DNA of 64,000 nucleotides from Irineochytrium annulatum (Eukaryota > Chytridiomycota > Chytridiomycetes > Chytridiales > Chytridiaceae). Shown in pieces: positions 9,601 through 19,405 of this stretch (positions are counted from its first letter, which is position 1; every line of letters begins with the position of its first letter). The stretch is from assembly GCA_027600665.1 (NCBI GenBank), contig JADGJL010000025.1, positions 1-64,000 on the forward strand. The letters run 5' to 3'. Position numbers and translations under genes: made by a program. The notes below the pieces were generated by a model. That model was not told the DNA's origin, made no database searches, and worked only from the letters and a program-made list of their open reading frames with translations.

Positions 9601-12600
9601 GGCCCGGACCGGAGTTCGGAGCCAAATTGAATTCCTCGTGTCGAACCGCCGTAGACAAAGAACAACGGGCTCGTGGTGAAGTTTAGGGGTTGCGCCGTGC
9701 CGCCGGCGCAGGAAGACATGCTCTCGAATCCCATGCCGTCTTGACGCGATTGCGAGGTGCCGGGGATGCACGCATTTGGAATGCTTCGAATCATGCTTTC
9801 AAGTTCGCTCGGAGAGCACGACGCGGTGTAGTGGGGATTAGAAAAGACAACGGAGCCGCACCCGACGGGTGCATCGGAAAAGTCCAGACCACCACCCCCG
9901 CCGCCGGCGACGTTCTTAAGATTTGTGGGCGCCTTTCCGACTTGAAAGGATACAGAGTCAGTCATCAAAAGATAACCAAAGTAAGGAAACAACGACGGGA
10001 ACAAACCTATCAAAGCAATAGCATTGAAGATGATGACGAAGATCGCGAAACACCAATTCATCTTTCGTTCTTTTCCATGCAGCTGTGCGTTCTTTCTCAC
10101 GACAGCCATCACCTGCCTTCCGAACAACGCTCCAGCACCGACCTCCTTAGTATCAAACCCACCCGCGCTCGCTCTCGCAAGGTCCTCCGCCCCTGCCGCG
10201 TTGGCTGCAAGGTGATACTGTGCCGGCAGACTCCTCACAAATTGGCTGAACGGTACAATCCCGCCCGCACCCGGCCCGACCGCATCAACCCCCTGCCCTT
10301 TGACGCCGTCGCCGCGTCCATCAAGATCCGCCGCCGTCCCGTCCGCGCACGGTTGGCAAACGAAATAGGGGATCGTGACCCTCACACCCAGCCTCGTAAA
10401 GAGCGTCACAACGTCCGACTCCCTCACGCCGCACAAGCAACATATTCTCCGCTTTTCCTGCGTCCTCGTGTCATCGCCCTCATTGTCCGCCACAACGGCC
10501 TTGTTGTCGCTGCAGAGTTTCAAAAAAACCTCCTCGAGCGTGCTGTTCGAGATGGACCACTCCATGCCGCTGCCGGGTTTGCCTCCGTTCTGCTGTTGGT
10601 GGTTAGGTAGGTTGTCGGCGCGAAGTGCGCGGAGGAACTCTGCGAGACGCCGGGAGGATTGGCGGGAGACCGAAACCGTTAGCGCGCCGGCGGCGGAGGA
10701 GACGACCTCTGATCCGGGGAGGGCGTACGTCACATATTGCTCGAGCGCAGAACGGATAACCGCGTCCGAGTCCGACGACTTGGGTTCGCCTGCCGTAGGC
10801 GAGCCGGGTGCAAGACCCGATATCGCGAGTGGTGCTGCACCAGAGGAGGCGGCGGCGCGATTAACGATAGAGAGCTGGTAGCCCTTGCCGAATCGGTTCT
10901 TGAGAAAGAGCGAGGATCCCGCGGCGCGAAGCCGGCCCTGGTGCATAATCGAGATATGATCACCCAGTTCGTCCGCTTCCTCCATGCTATGTGTAGTAAG
11001 GACCACGACGCGGTCGCGCTTGAGCTCCTGGATCAGTTTCCAGCACTTGCGGCGCGAGAGTGGGTCCAACCCTGTAGTTCAGGGTTAGCAGAAATCGCTA
11101 ACTAACAAAATAGGAAGTTTAGCTAAGGTACCAGTCGTTGGTTCATCCAAGAAAATGATCTTCGCGCTCAAGCTCAAGCTTGCCAGGCACAAACTCAACC
11201 TCCTCTTCATGCCCCCCGAAAACGTCCCGGCCTTCTTATGTGCAACCCCATGCAGATCCACCATCTCCAGCCGTCCCATGATGAACCTCTCCAGCTCCTC
11301 CTTACTCCCCTTCACCTCGCCGCGGAACCCGACATAAAACTTCACATGCTGCCACGCAGTCAGCGCCGGGTACAAAACATCGAACTGCGGGCAAAGCGCC
11401 ATTAAGCTGCCAAGATCTTGCGTGGACGACTCCCGCAGGTCCGCGCCAAACATGAAGCACTCGCCGTGCGTGATGGACGTCGTCAAGGACAGCATGTTAA
11501 TGAGCGAGGTTTTTCCGGCTCCGTTGTGGCCCAGGATGGCGTGCACGCGACCGCGCTCGAGCGTGGCGGAGAACTCGCGGACGGCCGTGGCGCCCTTCGG
11601 GTACTGCTTCGACAGCTTGACGATGCGGACCGACTGCGTCGCAGCGCTCAGATCCCGCTCCCGGGTAAGCGTGTCCGGTACGGGTGTTTTGCGTGCGGAA
11701 GGTTTGGACGTCCAATAGGCGGACGTAAAGGGAAAATACCAAGGGAGGTGGTGGCCGTCGATTGATGGCAGCGCCTGATTGAGGTAGATGGCGAGGACGA
11801 TGTAGACTGGTAACGAGAGAAGGAGGAGCAAGGCCGTCAGGCCTGCGGAGTCGGCTTTCGCGTAGTTCTGAACGTCGATGAGATCGCTGCGCTGGAGCGT
11901 GCGGCCAGCTGGGGCGCTTACGGAACGATTCGTGTAAATAAGTTGAGGGAGGTCGAAAGTAGAGGAGGTTTGGTTGTTCATGGTGGACGGGTTCGTGACG
12001 AGGAGGATGTCGTTCCAGATTTTCGAGTAGGAGAAGTAGGGGGCTAGCAAGAAAAGCAGGACTTTGGCATAAGTTGCTTGGCAGTTGTTGAACCAGATGG
12101 AGCCTTGGAAGGGAAAGGTGCCTGATATTCTTGGTTAACCAAAGCAAGGTGACAGAGACAAACTCACCAAATCCAAGGAACGCGACAAGATCCAGCACGA
12201 CCGTCGTGGCGCCCGTGGCGCCGACAATCAAATTGACAAAGATTGGCCGGGACACAACTGCGCTCCACAGTATCCCGAACCCCAGCATTGCCAGCACGTA
12301 ACAAAAGTTCACTACCGCAAGCACCTCGAACGTCACATGCGCGAACGCTGACACGCTCCCACCGACAAGCTTTGCGCACCCCGCCGCCGCAACGCTGACG
12401 ACTATCGCAATAACCAAAAAGGGGGGTAGCATCGCTATCCAAAAGGCGCTCTCCCTCAACCCCATCCTTCTCAAGGGACCCAGGAGCCTCTTCTGTTTCT
12501 CCTTCGACACCACGTCCAGCACTAGCACCATTACAGGTAAGAAGCTCACGGCAAGGATTGGACGAAGCAGCAAATCCACGACTAGCTGCACCGTGAATGC

Positions 12601-13598
12601 CTTGACGGGGTCACTGCCATAGGGGTCTTCGGTCTGAAGGTCATCAGCCGCATTCCCACCGGGTCTAAAAAAATCCCATACGGACTGCACGAAGTCCGCC
12701 GGCGCAGCGTTGGCGCCTGGTGACGGATCACGCGCGAGCGATACGACCGCGGCGTCGACGGCGACTTGGAGGGCCGCGTCCAGCGTGCGGAGAAACGGAT
12801 TGCCCGGGTCCCTTTGATCAATGACGGATCTGCTCGCGTATGGACTCGTGTCCCTGCTACCAACCCTTCCCTGCACCGGGTTACTTGACAGCAACGTGTA
12901 CGCGACGGTGGCGTTTGTGAAATCGGCAAATTTTATAACTGCCCACTCGCGCTTCGAGGCGAGAGAGGAGTACGAGTTGAGGATGTCGGATGTCAAGGCG
13001 GAGAGGGATGCGTACGGGATGACGTCGGCATTGAGGGTGAGGCCGGACATGGCGCACAAGCGAGTCATGATGGCGTCGGTTTGTGGGTTGGAGGGGGTGT
13101 AGAGGATGCGGTTCGAGGTGGTGAGTGAGAGAGGGGTTGAGGACATGAAGAGATTCTGTATGGAAGTAAAGAACACAGTGTTTACATCAAAATGAAATAC
13201 AGCAAAGAAAGAAGCTGACCTGGATGGCCGCAGTATCATCCTGGGATTTGGTGATTGCGTTGGATAACGATGAGATGGCCAGGAAGGCCAGGCACGGCAG
13301 GAGGATGGTGGTCGCGAGCAAGGCCGGCTTTCTGTTGAAGACGAACAGCATAAGGATGATACTTCGGGCCAGTAGTAAAGATCTTCCCAACAAACCTTAA
13401 CACTACGATGAAGTTCTTTTTCGTCAGGGCCAAGAACTGGTTCGACCACGACGGCTTCACGGCCTTCCGTGGTTCCATCCTCGCGCCTTCGATCCCGTCC
13501 ACTGCCGGCTTAACGTCCACGGCGATCTCATGCTGTAACTGCATGGGCTGCTGTTGCGGTTGCATCGGCCGCCGCTGCCTCATATCTGGAGCCGCCAT
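6693..13598 (-). CDS. ABC transporter, ABCA subfamily, full-length (two membrane and two nucleotide-binding domains)
   Basis: Predicted 2,131-residue lipid-type ABC transporter. Nine exons join in frame: 13396-13598, 13220-13331, 12168-13155, 11132-12121, 9102-11071, 8754-9014, 8582-8683, 8258-8514 and 6693-8205. The order is TMD1 with a large extracytosolic loop, NBD1, linker, TMD2 with a second loop, NBD2. NBD1 has Walker A GHNGAGKT (about residue 630), signature FSGGMKRRLS and Walker B IIFLDEPTTG; NBD2 has GPNGAGKT (about residue 1,798), LSGGMRRRLS and ILVLDEPTTGLDP. Both have TTHSMEEAD after Walker B. A cysteine-rich patch (10346-10445) sits in the NBD1-TMD2 linker. A further 66-nt in-frame intron may be hidden near 9940-10010. 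Start chosen at ATG 13598; the frame stays open upstream, so a longer N-terminus is possible. ABCA members move phospholipids or sterols; cargo here is unknown. Confidence 0.92.
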
Positions 13599-14518
13599 GT
13601 CGATAACTTGGGATCGGAGGGCCAGCGCGCTCTTATCAGGGCACGACGTGATGGGCGTGGCTCTTATGGCATCTTCCAACGTCAACCTTTGAAACAGAAG
13701 AAAAAACCTAAATTCGCAGGATAAAACATAAAACGGGCTGAACACGGAGCCTTAATGGCTGACGTTGGCTGATGGGAGTGTGGTGTTGCATCATTAGAGT
13801 TGCAGACGGAGAACGGTGTCATGGAGGGGAGATGGCGGTGAGGCCGCTCGAGAAGAGGCGTCGCAGTCTGCCGTCGCCGAGGAGGGGAGTATGGATGCGC
13901 CAAACAGGACGCTGATTTGGCCAGGACCGCGCGACAATACGAAAGGAAGATAATGGTTGATGTAAAAGGCGCGGTTTTGCTCGTTATGCCAGCTGAGATA
14001 AGTTGATGCGATCTTGGTGCATGTCGACATAATATTGAATGCGTCGCTCGCTTCCCATAACAACCTCCTCTTTCCTCTTTCCCAACCATCCCAACTACCA
14101 ATAGACATCGGGACTTCAAGTAGGAGTTGTGTTGGACATGATTGTGCTTATCCTCTGTTCTACTCCTGTCGCCACGCGAGGTCGCTGCTTGCAGGGAACC
14201 AGGTATACTTCGCGTTTCGGCTTGCTGAAGGTTGCGGTCGTGGAGCTTGCAGCTGGTTTGACGAATGAAGCGGAATAAGATAACTGGTACCACCGCCACG
14301 ACGCTGGTCTTGTTAACAGTAATGACACTAAAAAAGTTGATGCAACTGTTATGACCTTGGCAAACTTGCGCTATGCAATCGACAGCGAAACGACGGTGCG
14401 CATGCTAACGGAAACCGCGTTGACCTTGCAGCAGTAGATTTTGGCTCCCCTTGAACGCTCAGCACGCTTACCACAGAACGCCATTACCATGAAAATGTAA
14501 AGTGCAATGTATATTCGG
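13599..14518. other. Intergenic between the ABC transporter start and the F-box gene end
   Basis: About 0.9 kb. The part next to 13598 must act as promoter or 5' leader of the transporter, possibly with a leader intron (a pyrimidine-rich tract ending in AAG lies just upstream of the open frame at about 13690). I see no conserved protein in any frame. Confidence 0.4.
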
Positions 14519-15583
14519 TCACTCCTCAATCGCGAAATCCCTCACCTCCTCCCCTCCTACCACCGCTATCTCCTCCGCTGTTGTGGATTTAAATAGACGT
14601 GCAACTCCCTCTTGCAACACCTCCACCATCGCCCTGTCCCCGTTCCCGCTCGCGATCCGTCCCGCCAAGCCATCCCTCACCCCTACAACCGCGCCCTCCC
14701 TCATTAACTCCCTCACGCACCCCAAATGCCCACCCTGCACCGCCATCAACAGCCCCAATCCGTCCAACACCTGCACATCCCCATTGTGCTGTATCACCGC
14801 CTGCAGCAAGACAGGCAGACCCAGGGCGGCCGCGAACAATAGCAGCGCATCGATCGCGCTCAGTGGGGCGTGGGAAGTCCGGGACTCGTTCACGATCCAT
14901 GTGAGGTGACGGAGTTGCGGGGGCGTCACGGAGCGGATGAGCACCGCGTCGCATTCCCCGTCGTCCTCTTTCGTCGTGGCGGGATGCAAAAGCGTGTTCA
15001 GCGCCGCGGCGCGACCTGCATCGCCGTCGCTCGTCCGCGTGTCGCCTAGCAGTAAGGAGCGGAGGTAAAGACCCATGTCCATCGACATATCCACGGGCCG
15101 TCGCGCGCTGATGCATGCATGCAATAGAGAGCACAGCTGTGCGTCTTCCGTGGGCACTGAGAGCCGCACGGCGTCCAGCATGACGTGGGAGAGGAGGACG
15201 GGGTTGTAGGAATGTCGCGCGACGAGGTTTGACGCGACATCCAGGTCCTTGCTATTCCTTACGCGTTAACAAAGGCGCGACGGAAGGGGAAAATAGGGGA
15301 AGAGAGCGGCTTACAACAATGTCACGGCCATATCTAGCGCGCGCGTGTATTTGTTCTGGCAGACGGACAGGAGCCAATTTGCGCGCGTGCTCGCCTGCTG
15401 CCATATTGCCCTCCAGCGTCGACACGAGCGCGTCAGCCCCTGCAGGCTGAAATCGCAGTGGGTGAGGATATGAAGGAGGATGTCATCCGGGAGAGATAGC
15501 AACTGCGCCCGGCGACTGCCGGCAGGGTCCGCGACGGGCGAGTGGGAGGTCGCCAGCGAGGCCGCTGACGTGGCAGGCTGCAT
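14519..15583 (-). CDS. F-box protein with helical, ankyrin-like C-terminal region
   Basis: Predicted 333-residue F-box protein, a likely substrate receptor of an SCF ubiquitin ligase. Exons 15315-15583 and 14519-15251 are joined by a 63-nt intron; the acceptor at 15252 restores the frame as TLFKDLDVASN. The F-box lies near residues 26-60: LLSLPDDILLHILTHCD followed by L-x-x-L-x-R-S-CRRW. The rest is helix-rich with weak ankyrin character, for example LLMAVQGGHLGCVRELMREGA near the C-terminus. The frame continues upstream to a TTG at 15622, but the first ATG is at 15583, leaving only about 50 bp to the divergently transcribed mitofissin-like gene. F-box confident; partner substrate unknown. 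Confidence 0.82.
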
Positions 15584-15632
15584 GCCAGAGAGAGGGAAGT
15601 TCGAGAAGCGGAGATGCGTCAAAGTTTTCTGG
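15584..15632. promoter_or_regulatory. Very short shared divergent promoter or overlapping 5' leaders
   Basis: Only 49 bp separate the start codons of the F-box gene (minus) and the mitofissin-like gene (plus). Core promoter and 5' leaders must therefore overlap each other or the opposite gene's first exon. No TATA box is visible in the gap. Confidence 0.5.
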
Positions 15633-16011
15633 ATGTCGAGGCTGATCTACTGGGCGGTTGAGCTCACGCTCGTGAGCACGGCCTTCTCGGGCGCGAGGCG
15701 GTCCGGGGGCTTTGGTGAGCTATTATTTTTAATCCTTGTTCGGCCCGGCGTTGAAGTGCGGGCCCGGCAGGGCGACTGTGAAAGTGAGACACATCTGTTC
15801 TTACTCATTCCCAGAGATCAACACGAGGAAGATCGAGAACGACACCGCGAGGACCGTCGTCGACACGTACCTCGGCGTTGGTGACTGGGCTGTGGATATT
15901 GCGATATCGCAGTTTAGGAAGTATCCTGGTTTGTCTTTTGTCAACTGTCTGCTACGATGTGTTCTGATGATGTGATCATTCGCAGATATATTTCCTCAAA
16001 AGAAGTTATGA
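15633..16011 (+). CDS. Mitofissin-like (Atg44-type) DUF1748 small protein
   Basis: A 73-residue protein encoded by three exons (15633-15714, 15815-15928, 15986-16011), each join in frame with GT-AG introns of 100 and 57 nt. The N-terminal half, MSRLIYWAVELTLVSTAFSG followed by ARRSGGF, and the second half with YLGVGDWAVDIAI match the layout of DUF1748: an amphipathic first helix, S-x-x-x-A-G-x-R-R-x-x-G, then a short helix with Y-L-x-x-G-[ED]-W. The family includes yeast Atg44/Mco8, an intermembrane-space protein needed for mitochondrial fission during mitophagy. Length agrees with the yeast protein. Assignment to DUF1748 is by motif memory and is good; equivalence to Atg44 rather than another DUF1748 member is inference. 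Paired head-to-head with an F-box gene. Confidence 0.78.
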
Positions 16012-17101
16012 CCTTTGAGCTGGGGATGAGGAATGAGCTGGAAGATGACGGTGCAGGGCGAGAGAGCAGACACCTGGCAAGTGTGTGATACTGGACGGTC
16101 GGCAAATACACGGGATTGGATCAAGCAGGACACCATCCTTCTCGTTTTCTATTTTGTGATATTCCTTTCGTCGACCTCATTCGTCTTTGTTGTTGGGTGG
16201 GGATAATATGCGTGTGGGGGCGGTGGATGGTGTCATTTTCGTTCAATGCATCATGCGGGATGGTTCATTTCCAATACAATTGTTATTCTTATGCTCGAGG
16301 TGACGATGATATGTGGATGTTATGATCGACGTTTGACTGTGAATGTAAATGGGACTATCAATTCAATTCATCACGGCCGCCCCCGACCCCGTGCAACATG
16401 CTCCGCGCATGTACTCCTGATCCCCTTCAATAGTGTATATACACCTCACCACGACCTCGTCATAACAGCGCTTAAGAAAGCAATGACGCGCTCTCTTCGA
16501 CGCGTTGCACCCACAAGCTTCTCAGCGCAGGCCTTCCAGCCAGACGTTCCGATATTTTTTTCCAATGTTGGTCCTCGAGGCCTGCTGCTGAAGGCGTTGG
16601 GGCGCCAGCATCCTGGTGCCACACAACGAACTATAACTGGTGTTAATTATGCACTAACAAAGCAGTGACGCGGTTTTTTCTTTGACCTTTTCAATTATAG
16701 CCACCGCTTGGGCGTGCTTCTCAAGCCCTTAACCCGCGCCGTCATATGATGGCAAGGCTGGCGCTGCATGCATGCCGCCGTGCAGCTTTTGTCTCGGAAT
16801 GCCGCCATGCACCGGCCGCGTTGGTCCTCCAACAACGCGTGCGCTGGCTGAGGCGCGGTTCTCTCAGAACTGCAAGCGCGTCTTCCGCACGCATTGGGCA
16901 CGACCCTGGACACCATCAAGTCATCCAACCCTGCGGATGCATAGCAGCATAACGTGCCTGCTCGATTCTGGTTTGAGCCGGTCCTGTTCGCTGCTGAGAA
17001 CAGACCGGCGAACCAGACGCATCGTTCAGAACAGGTGGGTCCGCAAGTCTTTACCAAGCGACGCGTGCCCTGCTCATCCTCTTCCCAGCTGCCGGCGCTG
17101 C
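16012..17101. other. Intergenic, about 1.1 kb, no convincing gene
   Basis: Lies between the mitofissin-like gene and the ML-domain gene. Several open frames exist but overlap on both strands and show no recognisable domain. The right end is the promoter region of the ML-domain gene. Confidence 0.4.
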
Positions 17102-17108
17102 TATAAAA
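17102..17108 (+). promoter_or_regulatory. TATA box of the ML-domain gene
   Basis: A perfect TATAAAA lies 62-68 bp upstream of the ATG at 17170, followed by a pyrimidine-rich leader. Distance and orientation fit a core promoter for the ML-domain gene. It is the clearest TATA element I noticed next to a gene here. Confidence 0.6.
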
Positions 17109-17169
17109 CCCGAATCCCCGATATCTTTCCCCTACTCATACCTCATCCATTACTCGTCCTCCACTGGCA

Positions 17170-17814
17170 ATGTTCAAGCTCCTTGTCGCCACCCTCCTCG
17201 CGACCGTCGCCGCCGCCTCGCCCTTGTCGGCCGTCGCGCCTAAGGCTGTCGACGCCCTTTCCGGCTTCAAGGTCTGCGGCAGCGGCAACACCCTGACGCT
17301 CACGAGTCTGAGCTACACGCCATCCGAGGCCACCCCGGGCCAGCCGTTGACGGTCACGCTGACGGGCGACTTGAGCAAAGATGTGATGCAAGGGACTAAG
17401 GTGAGCAATCGCGAGTCACAATAATGTGGAAGTCGACGTGTGCTGACACGTCCCTACCCTCAACTAGATCACCGTCAAGGCCACCTACCTCGGCTTCATC
17501 ACTGTCCTGAACGATACGGCCGATTTTTGCAGCGCTGCGGGTGTCACTTGCCCGGTCCAGGCCGGGAACAACGAGTCGCTCACATTCAGCTTCAACATCC
17601 CGTCCAGCGCTCCCAAGGGTCTGAAGGTGGCCGTCACGGCCACGGCCATTAACGCTGATGGATCGTGAGTATTAACGAGCGCGTTGGAGTGCATTTGCGA
17701 TTCCTTGATTCAGGCCTAACCTAAGTACTGATCTTTTAACTTTTCAATCTCTCCTCCCTCACTACTACAAACAGTGAGATCATCTGCGTCACGGACCCGA
17801 GCTTCATTGTTTAA
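17170..17814 (+). CDS. Secreted ML-domain (NPC2 / phosphatidylinositol-phosphatidylglycerol transfer) protein
   Basis: A 155-residue protein from exons 17170-17400, 17468-17664 and 17775-17814. The N-terminus MFKLLVATLLATVAAASPLS is a typical signal peptide. The mature part is a single ML (MD-2-related lipid recognition) beta-sandwich: F-K-V-C-G-SGNTLTLTSLSYTP, P-G-Q-P-L-T-V-T-L-T-G, then an FCSAAGVTCPVQAGN cysteine pair and a final I-I-C-V-T-D. The size and cysteines fit the fungal NPC2/PG-PI transfer group, which binds sterols or phospholipids in vacuole/lysosome or outside the cell. It stands alone, with a TATA box upstream suggesting regulated or strong expression. Lipid specificity is unknown. 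Confidence 0.9.
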
Positions 17815-19405
17815 TGCAGCGTCGACACCACGCTCGGTCCCATCCCACCCTACCTTCCTCATACGGTAGCGGATCTTCGTGGTTACTACTGTCTGAGCCC
17901 TTGTAAAGACTGCCTCATATTTGTGTTTGCTCCCTCTGATTACAGTAATCGATTTTGAAGAACCATAGTGTGATATTTGAGCAATTTAGCTCAGATGAAA
18001 TAAAGCGGCTGTGATTTATCAGTACCTTTGCGTGTGTGCCAACGGCGCTTCCAGCCTCCGCTGTGACATACGATATATCAGGTTAATGTATTACATGCTA
18101 AATGCTCCTCGCATGCGCTACTCAATCTTGCACCAAATCCAATGAAGAAAAAAGTGCCACCCCGGAGAAAGCCCATTTATGTAGAGAATAGCAGGTAATC
18201 TCCTAATCTTTACGTGAGTTCCTATCAAAGTCCAGACATAATCCGAAATTCCCAACCCACGAAAGGAATTGTCGAAAAATTAAAAGCACAATTTTCCCTT
18301 CACAATACCTTCCATTAACATAACGAAACATAGGCCTCGCAAAAAGATAAAATAGAACGGGCTGCCCATGATCCCTACCTTACGCAAACCCTTATTACCG
18401 ACGATAATAACTGCGAGTGGAATTTCGGGAATCCGCAATCCTTAAGACAATATTTCTCAGGATCCAAATTCAACAAAATCCCAATCACAGTAGGTATCGC
18501 AGAAAGCGTTTGCGCTTTAAATTATAAGCCTGTTCCCCCTTAAGAGTTTCCTCACGAGTTGCACCGTTGCTCGACCCCGAAAGGAGTCTATAATATCGCG
18601 CCACCACAACAACGACCTCCTCCCCATTTTTAACTCTCGCACCCAGCAACGCCGCAAACGGTCCTCTGTTGAAGACAAGGCAGCGTGTTGATATAGGAGC
18701 TCCTTTCCTGCGCTCGGCAGTATGTTTCTCCACCGCCGGCTTTACGAGAATGCGCCGAGAAAAGACGATCAGACCCGGAACTGCTACCGCAATGCCACGA
18801 CGGTGAACCATTATCGCTTCCAAGCAGTGCGCTGTTGCGTGAAGTTATCTCCATCCCGGCGGAAAAAGGACTTTGTGTAGTCGAACGATGGACTACCTTG
18901 CAAAGAAAGCGTTCTCTAACCGAAACTGCATCGCCCTAAGCTAAACGTTCGCTCCAAGTTAACAGCTTGACAGTAGTACACCCTCCAGATCACATCACTT
19001 GACCCTACTCTGTGAGAGCCTCGTCCTCAGAGATCTCTCTCGAAGAAAACTCCGGGCCTACCGGCCAATGTAGTGTTGATGTCGGTGTGGCGGTCGAAAT
19101 CCATGACGCGCGTCCTGCTGCGACTGCGCACGTCGATCCCAACGATCGGCGGGCCCACGTCCCATTCCCTGCATCCCCAAGAGGTCGCGAAGGCCCACCC
19201 CGACTACGAACATCTCCTCGTCGCTGTCGTCCGTACCGCGACCTGCAAGCTTCTTCCCCACGTCTGCGCATCGACTCCAAAAAGAAATTGAAAAAACGCT
19301 CACGGCCATCAGCCCGACAGGGACGGTCTCGCGGACCCTTGGCCATCATTTACCAACTTGGCGGCGGCGCACTCGCGGGGCGTGGTGCGAACAGCCAGCA
19401 GCAGC
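17815..19405. other. Intergenic, 1.6 kb, AT-rich then GC-rich leader of the corepressor gene
   Basis: From 17815 to about 18480 the DNA is AT-richer without long frames. A minus-strand open frame at 18485-18823 has no recognisable domain. From about 19000 onward the sequence becomes GC-rich and probably contains the 5' untranslated region of the plus-strand SANT-domain gene. Confidence 0.4.

Noticed and set aside
13682..14299. Open frame upstream of the ABC transporter that might add an N-terminal exon.
   Set aside because: No transmembrane or transporter-like sequence and no convincing donor; kept as leader only.
16246..16668. Plus-strand 140-residue frame with TKQ end before the ML-domain gene.
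   Set aside because: No recognisable domain and no clear start context; overlapping frames on both strands.
18485..18823. Minus-strand 112-residue open frame in the gap before the SANT corepressor.
   Set aside because: No similarity to a family I know, no clear signal or intron structure; likely chance.
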